Assembly: GCA_027596075.1 (NCBI GenBank)
Contig: JADGJC010000682.1
Span: 1 to 10,192, forward strand
Direction of reading: 5' to 3'
Length of the DNA: 10,192 nucleotides
Source: Rhizophlyctis rosea
Lineage: Eukaryota; Chytridiomycota; Chytridiomycetes; Rhizophlyctidales; Rhizophlyctidaceae
Program-made: the position numbers and the translations under genes
The notes under the pieces: generated by a model
What the model saw: the letters and a program-made list of their open reading frames with translations, nothing else
The model's database searches: none
Told to the model about the DNA's origin: nothing
Shown here: piece by piece, positions 1 to 8,403 of the stretch
Layout: the number at the start of each line of letters is the position of its first letter
How positions within the stretch are numbered: position 1 is the first letter of the stretch

Positions 1-919
1 CTTATGTAATCATGTCGATCGCTTACGTGTTTTTCTGTCGCACCTGTGCCACCTTGGGTGGTACATATGTGCGTGTGAGTGTACGTGTTATGTTCATTAT
101 TTAATTATCTCAATACACATCCAAACAGTTAACATCGTGTTCATTTGAGTGTGTAATGCTTCACGCAGGTCTATTAGACCAGCAATGGCGATCCCGTATG
201 AAGAATTGAACCACGTTGATTACGCTGCTGTATGCGCTGTTTCCGTAAGCTTTCACAATCAAGGTTAAAAGGAAGATCCGTATCATGAGTTGGATTGAGA
301 GAGCTTACATTTGACCGATGATCACCGGCGCGCACATGGCTGAAAATGGCCAAATTTCAACTGTGCGCTGTCACATTGGACGGGCACTGTCTCACCGACC
401 AGCCTTCACACATTCAACTCACCTAGGTATTGGCATGCTCCCCAAGCTCCAACAAATGAAATCAATCGTGTTGTGACTTCCACTGCCAATGAGGGAGACC
501 ATGCGCAGAAGACAAGATCCGTTGGGATTTCCAGTATTCAACTCATCCAATCAATGTGCCGTTTCGTGACGGACCATCTTTTTTCCATCAGGTTGACAAT
601 ATTGTGATGAGAAAACATCAGTAAATTGCAATGCACATTTTAAAGCCCAGGCGTCTGGCAAATGCAGCAGTCCTGATCATTGCGCTTGACGGTTGTAGTG
701 CAGCAAAAGAGGTCAACGGAAACAACAAGACGGCCACAAAACGAGTCCGATAAAAAACGCAGCCAGCAACCTTCACGCCAGGGCTTCTCATATATGTTGG
801 TTCAATACTCACACTGCATCGAATCTCAATGCACTACATGGGGTAAAGGCCAGCCAACAAGGGCTCACAGTTGCATATTCAACATCCTCCTTGAATGACC
901 ACCTTTCCCCACCAAGGAT
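1..919. other. No gene recognised
   Basis: Only short open frames, none with recognisable motifs. No tRNA-like T-loop, no microsatellite and no inverted repeat stood out. The 680-898 (+) and 618-812 (-) frames overlap each other and look like chance. Confidence 0.5.
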
Positions 920-1126
920 ATGGCAACCTTCAAAACAGCCGAAACCACCCACCCATTTAGTTGGAAGAACTAGAACACTCTCTAAAATCTATTCGTAACT
1001 CTGATCAACTCCCTTCAAACTCTCTGCATTCCTCTTGTCCCTCTCCTCCTTCCTCCTCCGACGCTTGCCCAGACCCAGTGTGCGCATTACCCTGAACACA
1101 TATTGATTCCAAGTGGAACGTTGAGG
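920..1126 (-). pseudogene. Older copy of the same terminal exon and 3' flank (copy C), frame open
   Basis: Bases 989-1060 align without a gap to 4862-4933, about three quarters identical by eye, with 18 identical bases at 1038-1055. The frame from 1126 down to TAG at 989-991 is open, and its end (RRRRKEERDKRNAESLKGVD, then QSYE) matches the intact exon's ARKRKEEREREDVRSLDGVD, then ESDE, with the stop codon in the same place. Upstream, VMRTLGL matches PIRSVAL by conservative changes. The 3' flank (921-960) resembles that of copy A (3302-3340). A usable acceptor (TTCAG, near 1093-1097, preceded by CTCAAC) would begin an exon here, but I find no upstream exons like those of the parent gene. It is either a relic or the last exon of an unrecognised gene. 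Confidence 0.6.
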
Positions 1127-1176
1127 ATATTACTTGGGGCTTCCATTAATTGGACAGCCAATATGCACACTATGCA

Positions 1177-1572
1177 CTACTGGGTGGTGATTGAGCGGAA
1201 TGCTGTGAGGATGAGTGGAGCGAGCGGTTGCGCCAACAGGAACACTTCCAACAGTTGCGGAAGTAACTGAGGAATGGTTACAGTCGCACCTCCGCGAGCT
1301 TGAAGATCAGCCACCCTTTTTTTGCTCGCACTTGTCCATTCTTGTGAGCGACAATTGGTAGCAACTTGATGATTGAGTTGATTGCACAGTACCAACGCAA
1401 GCTTATCTCTAATTTGGATGTCACCATAGCAGGCATGGTGAACCTCGATCAGCTCCCCTCCATCCGATAGAATGTTTCCGGACGTGTGTGTCCTTTTTGA
1501 CATCACGCGTAGCATGTAAGCGCAATGAACGAATGCTTGAGCAAATTCGCAACTCGGGTTAAACCTTCGCAT
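1177..1572 (-). CDS. Open frame of 131 codons, unknown, doubtful
   Basis: This is the longest open frame in the left 3 kb. I do not recognise it. The second half is Leu-rich (VTIPQLLPQLLEVFLLAQPL), and it ends SITTQ. The first 25 residues have no signal-peptide character. Possible splice sites inside it (for example GTACTG...CACAAG, 52 bases) do not keep the downstream frame. It lies just upstream, on the same strand, of copy C, so if it is coding it might belong to a gene ending there, but I could not join the two frames convincingly. It may be chance. Confidence 0.12.
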   Translation of the reverse strand: MRRFNPSCEFAQAFVHCAYMLRVMSKRTHTSGNILSDGGELIEVHHACYGDIQIRDKLALVLCNQLNHQVATNCRSQEWTSASKKRVADLQARGGATVTIPQLLPQLLEVFLLAQPLAPLILTAFRSITTQ

Positions 1573-3269
1573 TGATGAAGCAAAAACATAATGCGTACGG
1601 GATTGATGAAGGGTTATGGCAACTACCGGCTGTTGTAGATCAGAACTACATCATCTGAAAATTGGCAGGTGTTTGACCGGGTTTTCGTTAGTTTCGTACA
1701 ATTGGTATGATGCACCGTATCAAGCACTTATGAACATAGAAAAGGAGTTACTTGAAAAAAACCACCTGAGCTTCAGCACCCGTACGCTGCATCCGCCTTC
1801 GATGACGTTCGATGGTCAGGTAGTCATGGTGTCAAGATAGCAATGTCGGACACACTGTCAACGTCGGACGTACTTCAACCAAAATAAAGGCCAAGCTGAA
1901 CTCCACGCATCAATTAGGTATCCTGATTGTTCAACAACTATCGCAAGGGTTGAGGTGGGTACCTAGTGATGGGATCAATGATTTATGAAGCTACGATACC
2001 GAAATGCCATCTCACCAAGAGATTTCCCAATATCGCGCCCTGTGTATAGCGCTCGTTGCCTTCTAAGTGAACTTCCAATGAGCTCACTGTGTATGAACTT
2101 CCATTGAGCTCACTGTGTATGATTTCCATCAACCCACAATGAAACGAAAACAAAGGGACGACACAGCGTCGCTATGGTCAATGCGGCATTGAGACTGGCA
2201 GTATGACGTGGGGCCTCCGCAAAATCATTTTCTGCAGAACTAGTAATGCTAGAGTCCCCTTGCATCACAGCCTGTAAACAACTAACTGCAATCTGTGAAG
2301 GAATTTTTGTACGCATCTTCCAAGTCACATCTATTAATCTCGTCAGAAATGAAGGACTGAATGAGAGTGGCAAAGCACGTCGACGTCGTATGGCTCAAAT
2401 AGAAGCTGACTCGAATGGTCGTCAAGGTTTGATTGTCTTCCCCTCCCTTTTTTAACTCGCTCCTGCATATAGACAGCCGAGAGTCAAGGTCACCCTGCAA
2501 TACAGTTGCGTTTATTGCTTTACGGACCGAACGCAAATTTGAAAGGGTTGAATGACCCGGCAGCCTTATGTAGTGATCAATGGAGCCATTCCTTTTTCTT
2601 TTGCTTTGCACGGTAAACTCATAATATTTCATGGTGGAATTAATCACATCAGCTCCTCGCTAGCACAGCTTCGCAAGGGAATCAAACCTGTGGGAAGTTT
2701 CAAGATGAAAATCCTGTTGTCCTTTCTTTTCTCGTCACAAGCACGGATCAATGCGAATGGCGAATCCTAGATGGAGAAAGTACTAAAGGGGCAGGTGACC
2801 TGGAGAATCGGATGCTTAAACCTTTGAGAGGTCATCATCCTCTAACATCATCCTCCTGATTATGAAATGAGTCGACATTTTCCATGTGACAACCACCGAT
2901 ATAACGGATCCACTCATTAGAACAACGATCACGTAGGAAAAAGAGTGCGAAGTTGTGACTGCGAGACAAGTGTTAGCCCTGCCAAGGTGCTCAAGATGGT
3001 CACTTATCGCATATCGACCCGCTTATGCACTTGAACTCAACGCTGCGGCACGTGGCTGGACTTGCATCCAAACGAACAGTCAGAGGGAAAAAATTAGGCG
3101 GAACGTACGAAAAGGTGGATGCGATGGGGCTTAGGATCAAGCTCGGTGAACAGTACATGTCCAAACAACCCTGTGCAATGCCCTAAGTGTACCATTCTTA
3201 GCCACTCACTCCGCCAGGCTTGCAGACCCAAAAAGGAAATGGCGCGCTCCTATGGATAAGGATGCTCTC
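1573..3269. other. Gene-free stretch apart from the 26-base repeat
   Basis: Stop codons are frequent on both strands, and the frames at 1616-1840 (+), 2246-2455 (+), 2282-2647 (-) and 2552-2770 (+) are short and carry no motif I know. The stretch separates repeat copies C and A. If these came from tandem duplication of the large gene, its upstream exons are not visible here. Confidence 0.5.
2069..2120. repeat. 26-base tandem duplication
   Basis: Two adjacent 26-base units (2069-2094 and 2095-2120) start GAACTTCCA and end CTGTGTAT. They differ only at the ninth-to-tenth position region (CCAATG against CCATTG). A third start, GATTTCCAT, follows at 2121-2129. It looks like a recent slippage or unequal-exchange product in non-coding DNA; each unit holds the palindrome GAGCTC. 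Confidence 0.9.
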
Positions 3270-3650
3270 AACATTCCATCAAGCAGCACTAGTCAAACAC
3301 ACAATCACCACAAACTTCACACAGCCAAAACCCATCCATTGTATACACATCCCCCTCCCAAAACCACCCCACTTATCAAGACTCTCATCGACCCCATCCA
3401 AACTCCTCACATACTCCTTTTCCGCACCCCCTTCCTGCTCCTCTTTAACCTGCGCAGTATCCTTGACAGGCTTCGCTTCCTCCGCATCTGCCGTTATCAC
3501 TTCCTTTTATTCACCGCAAGCATTTGCGTTCTGCGCTGGTGAAGCCGGTTGAGTAAGTGATTTCCGCAGTTGTTGGACCGGACGATGGGAGAGGGTTCGG
3601 CACGGGGGTGGGTGGGGGGATTGTGGGTGTAACTGTAGTAGGGAATCTTT
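3270..3650 (-). pseudogene. Decayed copy of the last exon and 3' flank of the 984-residue gene (copy A)
   Basis: The stretch aligns with 4745-5130 on the same strand. Its best part, 3381-3412, differs from 4871-4902 at one base in 32. The encoded C-terminal motif VRSLDGVDES is unchanged, and the preceding AKPVKDTAQVKEEQE matches AKPIRSVALVKGEQE. The splice acceptor at its 5' edge (CTACAG before TTACAC) still matches CTCACAG before TCACATCC. The copy cannot be translated as a whole: in the frame of the intact exon TGA and TAA occur near 3490-3500, at least one indel separates the Pro-rich half from the charged half, and the stop codon after the DES motif has been lost. It stops resembling the parent gene just inside the intron, so exon 4 was not copied or has been deleted. 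Confidence 0.8.
3604..3627 (+). repeat. G-quadruplex-type motif
   Basis: Four G runs (5, 3, 6 and 3 long) separated by one, one and five bases meet the usual G3+N1-7 rule. The complementary strand is the Pro-codon-rich stretch of decayed copy A. Formation and any function are untested. Confidence 0.6.
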
Positions 3651-4744
3651 GGCAGATATAGAGGAATAGACACCCGCACCACGCTGGCGATGGTCGACCT
3701 GCGAAAAATGACAATTGCCAGATGTGGCGCGTTTGCATGAAGAGAGGCTTGCAAACAACCAAGCATCCCACCATGATTGACCGTGAGGAATGAATCACAT
3801 GAAGAAACAATCACTGATCGAAAGTATATCCTTGGTCTCGCTCGCTCTTTTCACTCCATCAATAGGCCGATATACATCACCTACCATCCAAGTTCCCTTC
3901 CTCTATTGGAAACCGTCCAACTTGAGCGGCTTGCTTTCATAGAACGTGCGAAGCTGAGGGGTCGCTCATACGCCCTCATCCGATGAGCCTCTCGTCATTC
4001 TATTTTTGGTCCCCCCAAATGACATTCTACATGCAAATCAGAAAACATGCCGCCCAATGAGTTGTAGGGGGTAAAATACAAATTGATCAGGAATGTGAAG
4101 CACTGTCCATTCCAATCGATGCATTATAGGATGTCTGGACCTCACTTTTTGCGTTTGGAGTGACCGATACTTTTGGCATTGTCTGTATGGATTTGTGACG
4201 CACTTTCATATATGAGCAAGAAGTCCTTCTCTGTTGTCCATCCATCCCTCCCAAATTAAGGCGCGACCCAAGGTGTCATGATCACACGTCTGCCCATCGT
4301 GATGCAAAGAGTCCAGCGCATTGGGCCTCTCAACCCGACTCTTTGAGTCATGCTCCTTTTCCTTGCAATGACAACGAGTAATGGTAGGGAACAAAAAAAA
4401 ACCTGGAAAGTGAACGGTCGAATATCATCATACCAGGACCATGATATATACATGCCCTTCATGCCATTGCCAATCTGCTTCAGCGGAATTACAATTTTGC
4501 CACGAACAATCTTGCTACGACCGAACGAATCCAACCGAGCAAAAAGAAAACTCACAGCCAACAACCACGGCCTTATCCCCTCAGATGGTGCGTTGAGCAG
4601 AGCATGGAGCACAACATCAATTCTCAATCCCCCCCGGAAAAACATATTCTGTATGCTGGAAAGATGCATGGCTGAAGATCCGCTCGCCACAAAAACGAAA
4701 AAGTGGTTGGCCAGCATCCACTTGTGGGGTGTTTTAGGGGACAT
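3651..4744. other. No gene recognised between repeat copies A and B
   Basis: No similarity to exons 1-4 of the large gene was seen. The part 4350-4790 is open on both strands (plus 4350-5090, minus 4256-4792), but neither translation shows domain-like order and the plus frame runs antisense into the real last exon. I take both as chance or decayed sequence. Confidence 0.4.
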
Positions 4745-4861
4745 TTTCAACAGCTCCACTCTCAAACCCCTCACCCAAAAACATTTGCACAATCCAGAAC
4801 ACCAATCTATTCAGAAAAATATGTACAACCGCCATCCCCAAAACCTGCCAACCCCTCCACT
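4745..4861 (-). terminator. 3' flank of the 984-residue gene
   Basis: Directly after the TAG stop the minus strand is G/T-rich, then has TGTACATATTTTTC and GTTTTTGGG blocks, which are T-rich elements common around fungal cleavage sites. No exact AATAAA was seen. Similarity to the flanks of copies A and C suggests that this is the old 3' untranslated region. The precise end is not visible. Confidence 0.35.
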
Positions 4862-5130
4862 CTACTCATCACTCTCATCAACCCCATCCAAACTCCTCAC
4901 ATCCTCCCTCTCCCTCTCCTCCTTCCTCTTCCTCGCTTCCTGCTCGCCCTTCACAAGCGCAACACTCCTGATAGGCTTTGCCCTCCTCTGCACCTGCTGC
5001 TTTAACTTCGCCTTGTTTATCGTGACGGTTTTTTTGGGAGGGGGAGGTGGTTGTGTTAGAGATTGCCGAGGTTGTTGGGAGGGACGTTGAGAGGAGGTGG
5101 GACGGGTGGGCTGCGAGGATGTGACTGTGA
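4745..5130 (-). repeat. Intact member of the threefold 3'-end repeat (copy B)
   Basis: This is the functional unit from which copies A and C are recognised: the acceptor-side end of the last intron, the whole last exon (5124-4862) and about 120 bases of 3' flank. The exon encodes a Pro/Gln/Ser-rich first half, a five-proline run, then a Lys/Arg/Glu-rich tail. The shared TTTTCAACA-like block near 4744-4752 (in A near 3268-3275, in C near 880-886) suggests that the repeat reaches into the 3' untranslated region. Confidence 0.7.
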
Positions 5131-8069
5131 GGGATGGAAGAAGAAGTGTCAATACTACATAAAGGCAATCGTGTCATAGACAAAAAAGCTTTTCGCCCCA
5201 CCTTGCCTAGCCAACTCCAACAAAACACTCTTCTTCTTCCTCCTCTTCCGTCCGGCCAACCTCACATTCGAATCATCACTACTACTCCCGCTACTCTCAC
5301 TACTTCCACTTCCATCCCCACTGGCCCCATCATCCTCCTCTTCATCCTCCTCTTCGTCCCCACCCTTAACCGCTACACTCAACTGACCGCCCCCTCCAGC
5401 AGCACCATTCCTCCCCCTAACACTCGACAAAATATCCGACATCTGGCTCATAGACCGCGGTCTCGAACGACTTAATTGCGAAAGTGACGGAATTTTAACA
5501 GGTTGGGAAAGTGAGAGGCGGTTCAGCTTTTGGAGGGGTTTGGTGGGTGGTTGAGATGACGGTTTTGGGAGGGGTTGTGAGACGGTTTTACTTGTCCCAC
5601 CGGTGATACCACTCCCACTCTTCCCGTTCAGACTCCCTCGTCTTTTGACAGGACTTCCCACAACAGACTGCGACAAACTCGCCGTCGTACTCTGCGAATC
5701 CAAAAACTCTACCACCTGCGTCGCTTCCAAATCCTGCTGCTGCTGCTGCGAAGACGGTTGGAACATGTTTTGCGTCAACGGCGCACGGGGAACATCTTCA
5801 TCCGAATCTTCCTCCGACTCGCTGTCGTCGCTTTTGGGTATTGGGCTAGATACGATGGCGGGTGTCGTGATCACAGTCGAGGTTTCGACGCGTATGTGGA
5901 GGGGTTCGTCGTCTTCGCTTGAGGTGTCCGAGTCGTCGTCAAAGGTTGGGGCTTGGAGGAGGGGTGGGTCTGGTTTGTCGGTGTTTGGTGTTGTCGTGCC
6001 GGATGGAGCGGGGAATGTGTCGTCTGCATCGGATGATTGGGACTTTGTCCTATCTTCCTTTGCGGTTTTGATGAGATTTGAGATGGCTGCTTTGGTGGAA
6101 TTTGCAATGGTTGTTGAAATGCGTCGTGCCGTGTCCGGTCCGTCCCCCTTCCCTGATGTGCGTCCCGCTTGAGACGGCGGCGTCTTGACTTGTCCGGCCA
6201 TCCCATCGCTTTTCTTGGTAGGTGAGGTTACTTGTGCAACGACGTCCGTTGCCGGCTGTTCCGATGTCGGCTCTTCCTGAGAATGCTCCTGATTACCCTT
6301 CTTAGGTGATGGAATGCCGAAAGTCAATTCAGGCGAGTTAGGCATGGGTTGTGACTCTTTCTCCGCGTCATTCGCCCCACCCACATCATCTTCCTCCTCC
6401 TCAGAAGAACTATCTTCGAAAAAGAGAGACGTTCCATTTGTGCGCGTGGCATCCCGCTCTGCCAATTTTTGGCTTCCATTCACATCAGATCCCTCCTTGG
6501 CCCCCACCGCACCCTCCGCATTGCCGACTTCACGCGAACCGACCACCTCGTTGGCACCTTGAGCCGTTGTCCAGACTTCCTCATCATCCTCAGACTCCGA
6601 CTGAATAATCCTACTGACGCGACGTTGCTTTCGTGGACTGCTGCCGTTCACCTCTGATGCAGTGGACTTGCCATTGACGCGACCGTTTGTTAACAATCCT
6701 CCTACACCCGAGTCAACATCGTTCGTCTCCCCATCGCTTTCGGCATCAGAATCACTTGCGATCGATCGGCTCCTTTTGAGTCGCTTCCCCTTTGACGTTC
6801 GCCCACCCTTGGAATCACTTTCCCTTCCACCGTCTTCCTCATCAGACTCATCCTCCTCATCATCAACATGACCGTCACTAACAATGAACCCATCCAGATC
6901 CGTGTGCTCGTCGTCCTCCCCTTCTCCCTCTTCCTCATCCGATTCGTCCAACATTCCCTTATCCCGACCCGAAGAACCGCGATGAGTAGCGCTTCCGCCT
7001 AATGGAGCAGAATCCTCTTCATCTTCGTCACTCGTTTCTTCCGCTTCCAGATCGAAAAAGCTGGCAATGTGGTTGGGGTGGGTATTGCTATCAGGTACCT
7101 CTTCATCAGAAGACGAATTGGCAACTTCTTCCGTTGATGGCTTCGTGGCTTGTCGAGCCTGATAGAGATGTGTCATTTGAGAAATCCCTTATTCTGCCGG
7201 CGGAACTTTCATACCTCGTTCAGAGCATTGGATCGCGACGCCGTCTCCCCCAATGACGGACGTCTGTGATTCAAGCGTCCATTTGAGGATTCTCCCAACT
7301 TTCTTCGCTTACTCTGCTGCAAGTCACGTGGGGCTGATGCATGTCCGTTACCGTAGACACGTGGAGCAGATTCAGGTCTTTGGTGAGGGCGTGGAGCGGA
7401 ATGGTGGCCAGATACATGCCAGTCATGAGGGGATGTGGGCGATATGGATCGTTTTCTCTTCCGATTGGATTGCACCTCCTGTAGCATTGATTCTAAAATA
7501 CAAACATCAGCACATGTCGTCGCGTACATTGACACTTATGCATTCACACCTATCATCGATAAAGACTCCTCCTTCGAGACATGTACGGTAAGCTTATCCT
7601 TATCAGTGTCGGGAATGATGGCGATTACATGAACCTTCTCCGATTCCGTTAGCACGTCCGATGCGGTGTACACGTTTGGTATGATGCAATTCAACGAATT
7701 CCGGATCAGTATTTGCGTAATTTTGGACCTTAAATACACGTTGAAGTTCACACCGGTCGTGGTATTGATAGAGTGGACGACAATTACTCACACATCGAAC
7801 TTCTCGCTTTTTGTGGTTCCAGCCACAAAACTCCACATTTTCACAAACAAGCCCCCAACATCTGCAACCGTAGTGGCTGTGGCATCAGGGACTGAAATGA
7901 GAACTTCTTCCTTGTCGACCAAGGCTGCAGAGGGTTCTGACGTGACAGGGTTGAATGACGGGGAGGTGACAATGTAAACAAAGGCGTTCAACCGCAACGA
8001 TGTGTCATCTGCTCGACGAAATGGTGCCGAGTGCCCAGGAGTCATGGGCAAGCTACTTCTGTGTGCCAT
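4862..8069 (-). CDS. Net1/Dnt1-like acidic nuclear protein (tentative), five exons, 984 residues
   Basis: Exons, in transcription order: 8069-7792, 7728-7550, 7492-7215, 7158-5202 and 5124-4862. Introns are 63, 57, 56 and 77 bases, all GT-AG, and the phases (2, 1, 0, 1) match. Residues about 20-145 look globular: a short strand-like run (VLISVPDATATTVADV), later DVLTESEKVHVIAIIP, a strand/helix order like the N-terminal domain of Net1/Dnt1 (Cdc14-anchoring nucleolar proteins). From about residue 160 it is disordered: basic patches (NRKRKRS, QSKRRKLG, GKRLKRSRS, AGRKRRKKKS) alternate with Ser-Asp/Glu clusters that suit casein kinase 2, plus a five-Gln run. SLSQLSRSRPRSMSQM lies near 810. The C terminus is charged and ends SLDGVDESDE. 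Start: ATG with G at -3 and +4. The large reading frame and splicing are secure (about 0.85); the family is not (about 0.4). Alternatives are another acidic chromatin or elongation protein. Confidence 0.8.
5125..5201 (-). other. Last intron of the 984-residue gene; retention gives a different C terminus
   Basis: Donor GTGGGG at 5201, ATTGAC branch-like site about 29 bases before the acceptor, acceptor CTCACAG ending at 5125. If unspliced, the frame runs on after LLELARQ for GGAKSFFVYDTIAFM and stops at 5155-5157, losing the 87-codon charged tail. Splicing is preferred because phases match, the branch and acceptor are good, and the downstream exon and its acceptor recur in copy A. The donor is weak, so partial retention is possible. 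Confidence 0.7.
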
Positions 8070-8403
8070 TGCGACTTGTCACTCCCTGCTGAGTGTTGGA
8101 CCGTAAATGCTTTCTAATGATGAAATGGAGGAGAAAGAGAGGTTCTGGCTGCGGTTTTAATGGAAAGGGCCAAAAATACCGCGGATGTGGCGAAGTAGAG
8201 GGTGTGGCGGGTGATGACATTGCGCCACTTGCACCACCACCAAATCAATCCAGAACTGATCCACCTCCCCACCCGCGACCTGGGTCCCATCCCAACTTCT
8301 ACAAGTCCCAAATTATCTTCTTCCCATCGCTTCGCACTCAACCAAGTCCTTGATAGGAATTCCGCATATAACTGCTCATCCTTGCACCTTCCCCAGCTGT
8401 AAC
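8070..8403. promoter_or_regulatory. Divergent promoter between the Net1/Dnt1-like gene and IWS1
   Basis: The 334 bases between two head-to-head start codons must hold both core promoters and both 5' untranslated regions. No convincing TATA box stands before IWS1. On the minus strand a TTTTAAAACC-like AT stretch (near 8155-8165 on the plus strand) and a pyrimidine tract (about 8128-8148) precede the other start codon by 60-95 bases. Before IWS1 the sequence is rich in C and T (8225-8400), common upstream of fungal start sites. I recognise no specific factor-binding site. Confidence 0.6.

Noticed and set aside
1177..1572. Faint resemblance of the end of this frame to the SAGA/export factor ENY2 (Sus1)
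   Set aside because: Only a W...VT...L spacing and a few hydrophobic positions agree. The helical half preceding it and the usual glycine/tryptophan context are missing, and no splice model improves it.
1600..1660. Box C-like TGATGA with a CTGA about 50 bases on, as in a C/D snoRNA
   Set aside because: The spacing is short, there is no closing stem, and no convincing C'/D' boxes.
3252..3552. Pro/Ser/Leu-rich plus-strand frames across copy A
   Set aside because: They are antisense shadows of the degenerate exon and 3' flank.
4350..5090. 246-codon plus-strand open frame
   Set aside because: Its second half is the antisense of the real last exon (Ser/Leu/Pro-rich mirror of Glu/Arg codons), and the first half shows no domain-like order.
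5603..6172. 189-codon plus-strand open frame
   Set aside because: It is antisense to exon 4 of the large minus-strand gene; its Ser/Val-rich composition is the complement of the acidic, Ser/Thr-rich coding strand.
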